Below, one piece after another: positions 1 to 9,680 of a stretch of 63,482 nt of DNA. A program made the position numbers and the translations under genes. The stretch is from contig CAYZWU010000033.1 of NCBI GenBank assembly GCA_964482235.1, forward strand, positions 1-63,482. Direction: 5' to 3'. Below the pieces are notes generated by a model. The model was not told the origin of the DNA, did no database searches, and worked only from the letters and a program-made list of their open reading frames with translations. How positions within the stretch are numbered: position 1 is the stretch's first letter; each line of letters begins with the position of its first letter. The DNA is from CAYZWU01 sp964482235 (GTDB lineage Bacteria > Planctomycetota > B15-G4 > CAYZWU01).

Positions 1-2
1 GT

Positions 3-146
3 ATTAATTGCCGGGAAATCTGTCCGTGCTCGGATTGGGCTTATTCTAGCGGTATGGAACGTGATTACAATGTTCCCTGTTCGGTCGAGCTGGTTTCGTT
101 TACCAGCGATGCGAGCAAGACGTTCGAGAAATTCATCGGGCGTTGA
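3..146 (+). CDS. possible 3' end of an ORF entering from the left
   Basis: A reading frame is open from the window edge to a TGA at 144-146, giving about 47 codons that end in ...FEKFIGR. An internal ATG lies at 54, but no ribosome binding site is evident before it. I recognise no family; two cysteines separated by two residues occur near the start of the visible part. It could be the tail of a gene to the left or chance. The rest of 147-373 holds nothing I can support beyond the downstream flank of the PEP carboxykinase gene, which is read from the other strand. Confidence 0.2.
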   Translation: MNCREICPCSDWAYSSGMERDYNVPCSVELVSFTSDASKTFEKFIGR

Positions 147-373
147 TGTTATCGAAATCCTGGTGGAGGAACACCTCTTGAAGACAAGACTATAAGGGAT
201 GTGGATACGATTGAAAAGGGGCAGGCTGCAAACTTGCAGCATGGGCCGGACTGCGACTGTCCTGACGCAATCCGGCTCGCCGTTGACCGTGACGAGGGAC
301 ATGGTCTTCAGTAACCAACTCCTCGGGGCGGTTCCATGAGAGTGTGACGACCCGTCGTTGAGTGTGGCTTTGT

Positions 374-2029
374 CTAGATGTCTCGCAGCCTCCTCGGGCC
401 GGCATCGAGCACCTCGGCGGGGCAGCCGTCGGCGTAGAGCTTGAAGTTCTCCATGTAGCGCGCGACGAGGGCATCGTACTTCTTCCAGTACTCGTCCTTG
501 TTGCCCCAGGCCGATTCCGGAGTGAAGACGTCATCGGGAACATCGGGGCAGTTCAGGGGAATCGAGAAACCGAAGAGCTTGTCCGTGCGGTATTCGACAT
601 CAGCCAGCTTGCCCTCCAGCGCGGCGTTGAGCATGTTGCGGGTGTGCCGGATGCTGATGCGCTTTCCGACCCCGAACTTGCCGCCCACCCAGCCCGTGTT
701 CACGAGCCAGACGTCGGCGCCGCACTTGTCCGCCTTCCTGCGTAGAAGATCCGCATAGAGGAAGGGGTGATGCACCATGAAGGGCGCTCCGAAACAGGCG
801 CTGAAAGCGATCTCGGGCTCGATGCCGAGGCCAAGCTCCGTCCCCGCGACCTTGGACGTGTAACCGCTGATGAAGTGGTAGATCGCCTGGTTCATGTTCA
901 GCTTGGCAATGGGGGGCATCACGCCCTGCGCATCGCAGGTGAGGAAGACGATGTTCTTCGGATGCGCCGCCACGCGCTTGTCGGACACCGCGTTGGGGAT
1001 GAAATCCAGCGGGTACGAGCAGCGCGTGTTCTCCGTCAGCGTCTCGTCGTCGAGATCGATGTTGCGCGACGCGGGATCGAAGATCACGTTCTCCAGGATC
1101 GTGCCGAAACGGCTGGTGCACTGATAGATCTCAGGCTCCGCTTCCGAGGACAGGCGGATCACCTTGGCGTAGCACCCGCCCTCGTAGTTGAAGACCGCGT
1201 CGTCGCTCCAGCCATGCTCGTCGTCGCCGATGAGATGCCGCTTGGGATCGGCGGACAGGGTGGTCTTGCCCGTGCCCGAAAGTCCGAAGAAGAGGGCCAC
1301 GTCATTGTCGTCACCCACATTGGCCGAGCAGTGCATGGACATGACATCCTGAAGCGGCATGAGGTAGTTCATGACCGTGAAGATCGTCTTCTTGATCTCG
1401 CCGCCGTAGCTCGAGCCGGCCACGATGGCGAGCCGCTTCGAGAAGTCCGCGATGATCGCCGTCTCGCTGCCCGTGCCGTCGATGCGGGGATCGACCTTGA
1501 AGGAGGGCGAGGCGATGAGCGTGAAATCGGGGATGAACTTCTTGTGATCGTCGAGGTTGTCCACGTTGATGAACATGTTCCGGGCAAAGAGGCTCTGCCA
1601 CGCCTTGTCGGTGATGATACGCACCGGCATGCGGTACTCGGGATCGGCCCCGACGTAGCAGTCCTGCACGAAGAGCTCCTCGCCCTGGAGGAACGCCTGC
1701 ATCCGCGTGAGGATGCCGTTGAACTTCTCCAGCGAGATGGGGCGGTTCTGGTGGCCCCAGTCGATCTTCTCCTCCGTCGACGGTTCGCGCACGAAGTACT
1801 TCTCGTTGGCGGCGCGGGCCGTCCACTTGCCGGTGGTCACCAGGAAGGCGCCGCCGTTGACGATCTTGCCTTCACCGCGGAAAACCGATTCTTCCACCAG
1901 CGCCGATGCCGGCAGGTTCCAGTAGACGGTATCGAGATGAACGAAGCCGTGGTTCTTCAGGCCATATTCGCTCTTGAGATCTGCGGCATGTTTCTGCGCA
2001 GGGGTGTCGAATTTCAAGTACTTTGTCAT
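374..2029 (-). CDS. pckA: phosphoenolpyruvate carboxykinase (ATP)
   Basis: Converts oxaloacetate plus ATP to phosphoenolpyruvate and CO2 in gluconeogenesis, or the reverse for CO2 fixation into C4 acids. The 551-residue length fits the ATP-dependent family (about 530-550). Visible motifs are the substrate-binding YGGEIKK (208-214), the P-loop GLSGTGKTT (249-257) and the metal-binding DDEHGW (269-274). The ATG overlaps the stop of the upstream aminotransferase gene in an ATGA arrangement, so the two are almost certainly co-transcribed and translationally coupled. The pairing makes sense: the aminotransferase interconverts aspartate and oxaloacetate, the carboxykinase substrate. The gene is intact and its codon use matches its neighbours. 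The assignment rests on clear motifs. Confidence 0.97.
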   Translation of the reverse strand: MTKYLKFDTPAQKHAADLKSEYGLKNHGFVHLDTVYWNLPASALVEESVFRGEGKIVNGGAFLVTTGKWTARAANEKYFVREPSTEEKIDWGHQNRPISLEKFNGILTRMQAFLQGEELFVQDCYVGADPEYRMPVRIITDKAWQSLFARNMFINVDNLDDHKKFIPDFTLIASPSFKVDPRIDGTGSETAIIADFSKRLAIVAGSSYGGEIKKTIFTVMNYLMPLQDVMSMHCSANVGDDNDVALFFGLSGTGKTTLSADPKRHLIGDDEHGWSDDAVFNYEGGCYAKVIRLSSEAEPEIYQCTSRFGTILENVIFDPASRNIDLDDETLTENTRCSYPLDFIPNAVSDKRVAAHPKNIVFLTCDAQGVMPPIAKLNMNQAIYHFISGYTSKVAGTELGLGIEPEIAFSACFGAPFMVHHPFLYADLLRRKADKCGADVWLVNTGWVGGKFGVGKRISIRHTRNMLNAALEGKLADVEYRTDKLFGFSIPLNCPDVPDDVFTPESAWGNKDEYWKKYDALVARYMENFKLYADGCPAEVLDAGPRRLRDI

Positions 2030-3243
2030 AGCCAGTCCCTCACCAATTTGCGCTCACCAATGAACAGTTCGTTCGGCGAATCCGGATCCAGCGCCCACTT
2101 GATGCGCTCGATCCCCTGCATGATGTCCTTCATGGTCCCGCAGGTCGACAGCCTCAGCCAGCCGTCGAGACCGAACTCAACGCCTGGAACGGTGATGACA
2201 CGGACCTTTTCCAGGAGGAAGTAGGCGAGCTTCGAGGAATCCTTCATGTAGTTGCTGAAGTCCGCAAAGCAGTAGAAGGTGCCGTCGGGCTTGAAGGCGC
2301 GAACACCGTTGAAGGCGTCGATCTGCTGCATCATGACCTTGCGGTTGTTTTCCAGGGTCAGGCGCAGGCTCTCGACGCAGGACTGGATGCCGTTGATGGC
2401 GCCCACGGCCGCGTGCTGCGTGATGGCCGAGGGCCCCGAAGTCTGATGGCCCTGGATGTTGGCCATCATCTCGATGAGCTTCTTGTTACCAACGGCCCAT
2501 CCGATGCGGAATCCGGTCATGGCGTACTGCTTGGAGACACCGTTGACCACGACGATCTTGCTGTCTTCCACGGACTTCTTCGTGAACTTGTACACGCTGA
2601 AAGGCTTCCGGCCGTCAAAGACGAGACGATGATAGATGTCGTCCATGATCAGCCAGATGCCCTTCTCCTCGCAGAGCTTCACGATCTGGCCGATGAACTC
2701 CTCGGAGAACATGGCTCCCGTGGGATTGCACGGGCTGTTGATGATGATCGCCTTGGTGTAGCTCGTGATGTTCTGCTCGATGTCCTGCAGCCGCGGATAG
2801 AAGGTGCCGTCCTCGGGCAGGACGGGCACGGGGACCGCGCCGCAGAGCTTGACCATCTCCGGGTAGCTCACCCAGTAGGGTGCCGGAAAGATGACCTCGT
2901 CCTGAGGATCCAGCATGGCCTGAAGCGCCACCATGATCGCCTGCTTGGCGCCGCTCGAGGCGATGACATTTTCAGGCTCGACGTTTCTTCCGTAGAACTC
3001 TTCGGTGTAGCGGATGATCGCCTGCTTCAAAGCCGGGATTCCGTCTGCCGGAGTGTACCTTACCATGCCTGAACTGATCAGGCCCGTTGCGGAGGTGATT
3101 GCGTCGATTGGCGATTTCGTCTTGGGTTCACCGCCCCCAAGATGAATCAACGGCTCACCCTTGGCTCGGAGGATTGAGGCAACCTCGTTGAGCTTCAGGG
3201 TAACCGATTCACCGACCGATCTTCCGATCATGCTGTAACTCAT
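2026..3243 (-). CDS. pyridoxal-phosphate aspartate aminotransferase (class I)
   Basis: A 405-residue class I/II aminotransferase of the AspB/AspC-like Ib type. The PLP lysine is K238 in the SKQYAMTGFRIGW block, with the carboxylate-binding arginine R246. NPTG is at 173-176, and the aspartate that contacts the pyridine nitrogen lies in DDIYH (201-205). Aspartate:2-oxoglutarate transfer is the likeliest reaction. Some members of this clade instead use prephenate, and the window does contain aromatic biosynthesis genes elsewhere, so substrate range is open. It is the first gene of a two-gene operon with pckA. About 190 nt of AT-richer sequence separates it from the divergent gene at 3433 and should hold both promoters. 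Confidence 0.93.
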   Translation of the reverse strand: MSYSMIGRSVGESVTLKLNEVASILRAKGEPLIHLGGGEPKTKSPIDAITSATGLISSGMVRYTPADGIPALKQAIIRYTEEFYGRNVEPENVIASSGAKQAIMVALQAMLDPQDEVIFPAPYWVSYPEMVKLCGAVPVPVLPEDGTFYPRLQDIEQNITSYTKAIIINSPCNPTGAMFSEEFIGQIVKLCEEKGIWLIMDDIYHRLVFDGRKPFSVYKFTKKSVEDSKIVVVNGVSKQYAMTGFRIGWAVGNKKLIEMMANIQGHQTSGPSAITQHAAVGAINGIQSCVESLRLTLENNRKVMMQQIDAFNGVRAFKPDGTFYCFADFSNYMKDSSKLAYFLLEKVRVITVPGVEFGLDGWLRLSTCGTMKDIMQGIERIKWALDPDSPNELFIGERKLVRDWL

Positions 3244-3432
3244 TTTGTTTTCCTACAATATGATCCTCATTCTTGCGGACGAGTGAAAACTAACCGATTT
3301 TAATCAAGGCCGTATACTAACGTATCTCGTCTGAATCTCAATCCCTGATCTCCCCACGAATTTCGATTTTCTTGCCGGTTTTTCTCAGTCCGCCAATTGG
3401 TGATCTAACGATTTATATTTCAGTGTGTTGCA

Positions 3433-4137
3433 GTGTCCAGGAAAGGTGCTCAAGGGGGCTGGCGCTTTGCGTTTTTTCTCTGGATTGCATATTTTTTACT
3501 TCATTCAACTCCGAGCTCTTTATGCTTGCCACTGCTGATACCGGAAATGCTGCATTTCGAGTCTCATGTAACCTCGACCAGTATCATGCAAATGAGCTGG
3601 TCCTACTGGCCCAACGGGACGCGGTTCTTCACCTCGGCGTACAGTCCTGCACAGGGCGAGATGGAATTCAAGGTCTACATGAAGAAGCCGTCCCCTCCAG
3701 GCCGCCACTCCCTGGCGCACGAGATCTGCTACATCGGCACCGGAGGCATGTGCATCCTGGAGCTCAGCGCCTTTCATGGTTACATCGAATCCATGACTCC
3801 CTTTCTGGAGAAGATCGAGCTCGACGGTGAGGATACGATCGGCGACGAGACGTGCGACATCATCCATCTCAGCTTCATGAAGGGGCAGCGCGAACGCTTC
3901 CTCTGGGTGTCCAGGAAGAGCCACCTGCCCATCAAGCTGAAAAGCGGCGTCCATGTTGCCTTCGACATCTTCGCCGAGGAGGAGTGGACCGGTATCCGCC
4001 TCAACGAGGAGATCGATCCGGCCCTCTTCCAGTGGACTCCCCCCGAGGGCTGGGAGGAGCGACGGATGCCCAGCCCCGACGATGCCCTCCTGAAGAAGGC
4101 GGTCCTGGCCGATCTCGGGGTCGAGTTCGAGGAGTGA
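3433..4137 (+). CDS. LolA-fold / DUF2092-like exported protein
   Basis: A 234-residue protein from a GTG start. The N-terminus carries a basic stretch and a hydrophobic segment (about residues 10-35), like a signal peptide. The body, with a WVSRKSHLPIKLK strand and an EEIDPALFQWTPPEGW ending, resembles the LolA-fold proteins annotated DUF2092 that are widespread in Planctomycetota-like genomes. Such proteins probably bind a lipid or peptide in a half-barrel; no catalytic residues are evident. The start is uncertain: ATG codons inside the frame at about residues 39 and 52 are alternatives, but they would remove the leader. It is divergent from the aspartate aminotransferase and precedes a beta-helix gene. 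Family assignment is by pattern, function unknown. Confidence 0.6.
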   Translation: MSRKGAQGGWRFAFFLWIAYFLLHSTPSSLCLPLLIPEMLHFESHVTSTSIMQMSWSYWPNGTRFFTSAYSPAQGEMEFKVYMKKPSPPGRHSLAHEICYIGTGGMCILELSAFHGYIESMTPFLEKIELDGEDTIGDETCDIIHLSFMKGQRERFLWVSRKSHLPIKLKSGVHVAFDIFAEEEWTGIRLNEEIDPALFQWTPPEGWEERRMPSPDDALLKKAVLADLGVEFEE

Positions 4138-4272
4138 TCGATTGCCGGTGGGCGCGGATTATGCTCAACCTTGTTCCAATGTGAAAACAATCAGCTATAT
4201 TTATATGGAAGAGATGAAGCTTGGGGAGGTCATGCCCGTTGCTTTCGATCCAACTCCTCTGGAGGCGAGATC

Positions 4273-5671
4273 ATGCGATACCCCTTTATTCTCCTGGTTT
4301 CAACCCGCCGCCCGATCGGATGATCTCCTCGTCCCCGATGAGTATCCCACGATCCAGGCGGCAATCGATGCGGCCTCGGCGGGGGATCAGGTTCTCGTGG
4401 CTCCCGGGACCTACATGGAACATATCGACTACAAGGGCAAGGCGATCGTCGTGACAGGCGTTGCGGGATCCGAGTCGACCGTCATCGATGGGACTCGGAC
4501 AGGCAGGGTGGTGACCTTCGAGAACGGCGAGAAGAGGACGAGTGTCCTGCAAGGTTTCACCATCACCAACGGCGAGGTGCAGACGAGCAACGGCGGTGGG
4601 ATCGACTGCACGCTGATGAGCAGCCCGACAATCACGGACTGCATCATCTCGTACAACAAGGCCGATGCTCTGGGAGGGGGGATAGCCTGTCGCGGTTTCA
4701 GCAATCCGTTGATCCAGCGGTGTCGATTCATCAGAAACATCTGCCGGGGGTATTACGAGGGCTCGAACGGTGGGGGGATCTGCTGCTTCCTGAGCAGTCC
4801 GGACGTGATCGATTGCGTGTTCATCGGCAATGAAACGATGTATGGGGGCGGCATCGACGTCCAGGGCGGCACTCCCCTCATCGTCAATTGCCTGTTCATA
4901 GGAAACGTGGCGGACAAGGGTGGCGGTGCCGTCGATTTTTCCATGGGCAACGCTACCATCATCAACTGCACCATGGTGATGAACGATGCCGCATTCGGCG
5001 GAGCAATGTCGATAACCGGTGCCTACCTGCCCAGCTTTCCCGAGCTGACCAACTGCATCCTGTGGGACAATACTCCCGATGAGATCGAGGTCTTGATCGG
5101 TCAGCCGACCATCACGTACAGCAACGTCGAGGGCGGATGGCCTGGTACAGGGAACATCGATGCCAACCCCCTTTTCGTGGACCTCGAGTTCGCCACGGAA
5201 GAGAGCGACCTTCATCTGACATTCGACTCTCCCTGCATCAACAGGGGATCGAACACCGTTCCCGGGATTCCCGATCTGGACTTCGAGGGAGATCCTCGTA
5301 TCGCTGAACAGGCCGTCGATATGGGCGCCGACGAGTTCTATTATCACCTCTATCACAAGGGTGATGTCCTTCCCGGTTCCACGATCGACGTCAATGTGAT
5401 CGGATATCCGACTGCCCCTGCCACGTTGCTCCTGGGTACCGGACTTGCCGATCCTCCCTACTCGACGCAGTACGGCGATTTCTACCTCCTATGGCCTCCG
5501 CAATGGCAGGAGCTCATCGGCCGCGTTCCCGGCTCAGGTGTGCTTTCAACGCCTACGACCGTGCCTTCCGGGTGGATCTCAGGTTCTCATTACCATCTGC
5601 AGGCACTGGTCGGGCCGTCGGGTGGAGCGAGGACAACATTGACCAACCTGATGACGCTCACGGTGAAGTAG
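4273..5671 (+). CDS. secreted right-handed beta-helix protein A, probable frameshift in signal peptide
   Basis: The body is a DUF1565-type parallel beta-helix. It opens with LLVPDEYPTIQAAIDAA, continues with repeated GGGI-C...SSPTI.DC turns, then a VDMGADEF linker and a C-terminal domain with a GTGLADPPYST block and a TLTNLMTLTVK end. The same C-terminal domain is on the four relatives at 29.3, 30.6, 58.5 and 61.4 kb. The long frame begins at 4142 with no leader. A GGAGG site followed by ATG at 4273 encodes MRYPFILLVS, the leader seen in the relatives (MRYG/MRLG/MRCG...), but in a different frame that stops at 4321. A small indel near 4290-4320 therefore separates leader and body: either a sequence error or an inactivating mutation. 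Likely an extracellular carbohydrate-binding or structural protein. Confidence 0.7.
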
Positions 5672-5704
5672 AAAGCACGTGCTGCTTCGGGATATCGTCC
5701 GTTG

Positions 5705-6565
5705 CTACTGGATCGTTTCTGCAACCACGTTGGTCGCCTGGCCGTTCTGGCATGCCTGGAACCAGACGTTTTGTCCCGATGCGCTCGGTATGGGCAGGGT
5801 CCAGACGACATTCCCCGAGGGATCGCTCATCGTCGGGCCAGCCCCTTTCCGAGGGGAGGCGATGCCCAGGGTGACATTGAGCGGTGGAATGAACGTGCTT
5901 CCCGTACCGGTTATGCTGTAAGCAAGATACGTATCCTGCGACGGTATTCCTCCTGTCACGGTGAACGTCGCTTGCTGCCCGGCAACGAGGTTGTCCACGG
6001 AAAGCTGGAACGGAGCACTTCCCGTGACTCTGACGTTGTCGATCTGCCACCACCAGTCCCAGTTCGCATCGTAGTAACGGAACCGGATCTGAGCCTGCTG
6101 CCCGGCATGGGAGCTCAGGTCGATGCTCTTGTGAACTCCGACGGGGTAGCCGTCGTCGCCGCCGCTGTAGTTGGCCAGGTTGATCCAGGCCCCTCCGCTG
6201 ATGCTGATGTCGACGTCGGCCTGTTCGTACAGGCCGCCGGAGTACCATCTGAACGAGTGGTCGAACTCGAGCGTGGAGCTGTCAGGAACGACAAAGGTTG
6301 GTGTGATCAATTCCGCGTCGATGAGCCCCCAGCCGTAAAAATCCGAATTGAGCGAGGCGCACTCGCCGGTCCCTCCCGTATAGTTCAGCATGGCAAAGTA
6401 GGAGTTCAGCTGCCACCCATTGGGATCGGGGGTGTTGTCGATCAAGGTCCAGCCCGTGGGAGGGAAAGTGCCGCTGTCGAAGTCCTCGGAGATAACATCA
6501 GCCTGGACCGTACTCATGAGAAGGGCCGACACTATTACGAGGAGAAAAATCCTGAAGATACCCAT
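5705..6565 (-). CDS. secreted choice-of-anchor J-like protein with Ig-like C-terminal domain
   Basis: A 286-residue secreted protein. The ATG at 6565 follows a strong AGGAGG site, and residues 1-22 are a signal peptide ending near STVQA. The N-terminal half (SEDFDSGTFPPTGWTLID..., IRFRYYDANWDWWWQIDNVRV) is a jelly-roll MAM-like domain of the choice-of-anchor J type. The C-terminal half (LVAGQQATFTVTG..., GSTFIPPLNVTLGIA, NVVWTLPIP, QATNVVAETIQ) matches a terminal domain I know from secreted Planctomycetota-type proteins. It probably acts outside the cell in adhesion or carbohydrate binding; no catalytic site is seen. It converges on the beta-helix gene ending at 5671, with a 33-nt gap and no convincing terminator. 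Confidence 0.72.
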   Translation of the reverse strand: MGIFRIFLLVIVSALLMSTVQADVISEDFDSGTFPPTGWTLIDNTPDPNGWQLNSYFAMLNYTGGTGECASLNSDFYGWGLIDAELITPTFVVPDSSTLEFDHSFRWYSGGLYEQADVDISISGGAWINLANYSGGDDGYPVGVHKSIDLSSHAGQQAQIRFRYYDANWDWWWQIDNVRVTGSAPFQLSVDNLVAGQQATFTVTGGIPSQDTYLAYSITGTGSTFIPPLNVTLGIASPRKGAGPTMSDPSGNVVWTLPIPSASGQNVWFQACQNGQATNVVAETIQ

Positions 6566-6716
6566 TTTCCACCTCCTCGGAGTATAAGATGTTGATAGAA
6601 GGGGATTCTCGAAAACCATTAATGCATCGAATTGTATACGACAATGGGGCCAGATGCCACGGAATATTTGTCCTGCGCGAGGGCTATAACGCCATGAGGA
6701 AGGCAGATCGCGACAG

Positions 6717-8201
6717 ATGACGAACTTCACCTGGATCGACGGCAGCATCGTTGGGGTCTACCTGCTGGCCACCATGACCGTGGGCATCATGGTTCGCAAA
6801 TACGTGGGCAGGGTGGAGCATTTCCTCGTTGCCGGACGCGAGATGAAGCTCTACCTGGGCATCGCCTCCATGGCAGCCACCGAGTTCGGCATCGTCACCT
6901 GCATGTATACCGCGCAGAACGGCTTCGACAAGGGATTCGCCGGCGCCACTCCGGGCATCCTCATGGCTCTCGCGATGTTCGTGGTGGGGGTGACCGGCTT
7001 CTGCATCAAACCGCTGCGCGACCAGGGCGTGATCACCATCCCCGAGCTCTTCCAGAAACGATTCGGCTCGCGTGTCCGGTGGCTCGCCGGGGCGGTCATC
7101 ATTCTCGGCGGGCTGCTCAACATGGGCGTCTTTCTGAGAACGGGCGGAGAGTTTCTCGTCATCGTCTGCGGATTCGAGGCGGGCTACCTCGAGCTCGTCA
7201 TGACCGTGCTCCTGGTTCTCGTGGCCGTGTACACGATCCTCGGAGGCATGCTCTCGGTGCTCGTCACCGATTTCCTCCAGTTCGTCGTCATGGGCGCCGG
7301 CATGCTCGGGGTGACGATCCTGATCCTGAAGAACGTGGGCTGGTCCAGGATGGTGGAAGCCGTTGATACAAATATCGGCCCCGGCGGATTCAATCCCTTC
7401 GTCCACCAGGAGATGGGCTGGGAATACGTCCTGTTCAACCTGCTGCTGAACTTCGCCGTGGTGCTCACGTGGCAGACCATCATCCAGCGTCTGCTGGCGG
7501 CCAAGGATACGGGCACCGGAAAGAGGATCTACAGGCGCACCAGCTTCTTCTTCGTCTGCCGGTTCCTGATCCCCGGCCTGTGGGGGATCGCCGCACTCGC
7601 GATGCTGGCGCCGGAGGTGGTGGGGGACAACACCCTGCACGCCATGCCCAGGTACCTGAGCACCATGGTGCCGATCGGTTTGATGGGACTGCTCGTGGCG
7701 GCGATGCTGGCCGCTGACATGTCGACCGATTCGGCCTACATGCTGACCTGGGGCAGCGTGATCTACAACGACATCCTGGCCCCCTTTCACAGGGGGCGAT
7801 GGTCCGAGAAGAAGGGGCTCTTCGTCAACCGGACCATCGTCGCTCTCATCGGGATCTTCCTGCTGATCTACGGATTGTGGTATCCGCTCAAGGGTGACCT
7901 CTGGACCTACCTCGGCGTTACCGGGACGATCTACCTCTCCAGCATGTCGGTCCTGCTCATCGCCTGCTGCTACTGGAAACGCGCCAACAGCTGGGGCGCC
8001 ACGGCGGCCATCGTCACCGGCGCCGTCATCCCCGTCACCTGGCTGGTGTTCGAGCAGCTCGAGAGCACCCAGTCCCTTGCCAAGGCGATCGGTCCCTATT
8101 ATTCCGGCATCGCCACGTATCTCCTCACCGGGGCGGCGATGGTCGTCGGTTCGCTGATCAAGCGTGACAAAGCCGGTCCCAAGGAGGTGAACAATGGCTG
8201 A
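6717..8201 (+). CDS. sodium:solute symporter (SSS family)
   Basis: A 494-residue integral membrane protein with about 13 hydrophobic segments. It begins WIDGSIVGVYLLATMTVGIMV and has the FLVAGREMKLYLGIASMAATEFG segment characteristic of SSS transporters (PF00474). It couples Na+ entry to uptake of an organic solute; substrate cannot be read from the sequence (sugars, nucleosides or carboxylates are all possible). The ATG at 6717 has a weak GAGG element about 15 nt upstream. Its last codons overlap the start of a 46-codon ORF that encodes a one-helix membrane protein, so a two-subunit transporter is likely. About 150 nt separates it from the divergent secreted-protein gene at 6565. Confidence 0.92.
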   Translation: MTNFTWIDGSIVGVYLLATMTVGIMVRKYVGRVEHFLVAGREMKLYLGIASMAATEFGIVTCMYTAQNGFDKGFAGATPGILMALAMFVVGVTGFCIKPLRDQGVITIPELFQKRFGSRVRWLAGAVIILGGLLNMGVFLRTGGEFLVIVCGFEAGYLELVMTVLLVLVAVYTILGGMLSVLVTDFLQFVVMGAGMLGVTILILKNVGWSRMVEAVDTNIGPGGFNPFVHQEMGWEYVLFNLLLNFAVVLTWQTIIQRLLAAKDTGTGKRIYRRTSFFFVCRFLIPGLWGIAALAMLAPEVVGDNTLHAMPRYLSTMVPIGLMGLLVAAMLAADMSTDSAYMLTWGSVIYNDILAPFHRGRWSEKKGLFVNRTIVALIGIFLLIYGLWYPLKGDLWTYLGVTGTIYLSSMSVLLIACCYWKRANSWGATAAIVTGAVIPVTWLVFEQLESTQSLAKAIGPYYSGIATYLLTGAAMVVGSLIKRDKAGPKEVNNG

Positions 8202-8334
8202 TCATCCGTTCTGGTTCCTGCTCACCCTCTGCGCCCTCGTCTGGTATGTCACGGTCATGCTCTACGTGGCAATCAAGGGCGTGGGAGACATAAGATCCAT
8301 GTTGTCCCGCGTAAGGGAGGATCATGAAGGATGA
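8194..8334 (+). CDS. small one-helix membrane protein partner of the symporter
   Basis: A 46-residue ORF: a short polar start, one strong hydrophobic helix (about residues 6-28, FWFLLTLCALVWYVTVMLYV) and a charged tail ending VREDHEG. The ATG sits inside the last codons of the symporter gene (8-nt overlap). It is preceded by AAGGAGGTG, an excellent ribosome binding site lying within the symporter C-terminus, which argues for real, coupled translation. Small accessory subunits beside SSS and other secondary transporters are known, but I recognise no named family here. It is too short for most ORF callers. Function as a symporter subunit is inferred from overlap and topology. Confidence 0.7.
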   Translation: MADHPFWFLLTLCALVWYVTVMLYVAIKGVGDIRSMLSRVREDHEG

Positions 8335-8496
8335 GCCAGTATTGGGCGTACCTCCACCCTGCAAAGTTGGGCGTTGATCGACAGAGGATGTGAGAAGCCG
8401 CTCTCGATCATGTTCTTTTCCGCGTTGATCTGACGTCGCTTTCCAAGTAATAGTGAGTTCTCGGTGACTCGTTTTTCTGTTAGGAGGAGGTGACGA

Positions 8497-9537
8497 ATGA
8501 ACAGGTTCTTTCCGGTTCTGATGGTACTCTCGCTTATGGTCTGCTCCTGCTCCGAGCCGACGGAGCCTTCCGGGTGGAGCCACGAGATCGCCTTCGAGAC
8601 TGAAGGGTTGATCGGCGGCTGCGCCATCGGAGATCTGACGGCATCCCTGCCGGGAAACGAGATCGGCGCCGTATGCCGTTCCGGCGAGATCCGGATGATT
8701 TTTCGGGACAAGGATCAATGGAAGAGCGAGCTGATCTTTTCCTCTCCCGGAGAGATGATTCAATGCGCCATCGGGGATGTCGATCCGGATCTGCCGGGCC
8801 AGGAGCTCGTGGTTGTGGGGATCGCCTCGGGGAATGAAGACAGCGGGGGACCGGGTGCAGCCTACCTCCTGTACCGGGACAAGGACGCCTGGAAGGCAAA
8901 CAAGATATTCGAGGACGAGAGTCTGCTTCACGGCGTGTGCGTGGGAAAAGAAGGCGGTGCCTTCGTTGCGGGATACAGCAAGAAGGCGCATCTTCTGACG
9001 AAGACCGATCAGGGATGGACAGCCGAGAAAGTGGCCGACCTCCCGGGACCGGGCAAGGCCGCGGTTCCGGCACAGGACGGCGCTTTCTTTGCATGCGCCG
9101 ATGGATCTCTCATCCGCGCCACCCGAACGGAGTCGGGCTGGACTTCCGAAGCGGCGGACAAGCGCGAGAGCGGACGATCCCGGCTAGGGATTCTGGACAA
9201 TCGCGTCATCGTCTGCGACGACGACGGGACGCTGTCGATCGTGAGCCCTGAAGGTCGTGAGAAGATATACGCGGAAACCTCAAAGCTGCGTGGAGCCGTA
9301 CTCGGTGATCTGGATCCTTCGCGACCGGGGATCGAGGCCGCCACGGCCGGATATGAGAAGAAGGTCACCCTCCTGTTCCGCGAGAACGATTCGTGGAGTA
9401 ACATGACGCTGTTCGAGGATACCGCGAAAATTCACCATCTCGCCGCCGGGGACCTGGACGGACGTCCGGGACTGGAACTGGCGGCCTGCGGCTACTCCGG
9501 CAGGCTTGTTGTTTTGACATGCAGCAAGCAAAAGTGA
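8497..9537 (+). CDS. lipoprotein beta-propeller with GDLDxxxPGxE (FG-GAP-like) repeats
   Basis: A 346-residue lipoprotein. The leader MNRFFPVLMVLSLMVCSCSE contains a lipobox cysteine (C16 or C18). The body has repeated blades carrying a GDL/GDV-D--(L/R)PG-E signature (for example GDVDPDLPGQE, GDLDPSRPGIE, GDLDGRPGLE). These loops resemble the calcium-binding FG-GAP/VCBS propeller repeats. Such proteins usually bind surfaces or partners; no enzyme motif is visible. The ATG follows an exceptionally strong GGAGGAGGTGA site. It stands alone: about 160 nt after the symporter partner gene, and followed by a gene-free stretch. Confidence 0.7.
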   Translation: MNRFFPVLMVLSLMVCSCSEPTEPSGWSHEIAFETEGLIGGCAIGDLTASLPGNEIGAVCRSGEIRMIFRDKDQWKSELIFSSPGEMIQCAIGDVDPDLPGQELVVVGIASGNEDSGGPGAAYLLYRDKDAWKANKIFEDESLLHGVCVGKEGGAFVAGYSKKAHLLTKTDQGWTAEKVADLPGPGKAAVPAQDGAFFACADGSLIRATRTESGWTSEAADKRESGRSRLGILDNRVIVCDDDGTLSIVSPEGREKIYAETSKLRGAVLGDLDPSRPGIEAATAGYEKKVTLLFRENDSWSNMTLFEDTAKIHHLAAGDLDGRPGLELAACGYSGRLVVLTCSKQK

Positions 9538-9680
9538 AGCACGACGGCGAGATCGCGAGCGGGAACACCGATTAAGGTCTCCGTGAAATCTCCGGGAAAA
9601 AAACCTGAACCATTTCGCGCCACGGCGGTGTTAAAGAAATAACACAGATAGAAAAAGCCTTGGAAATATCGACGTTTTGT

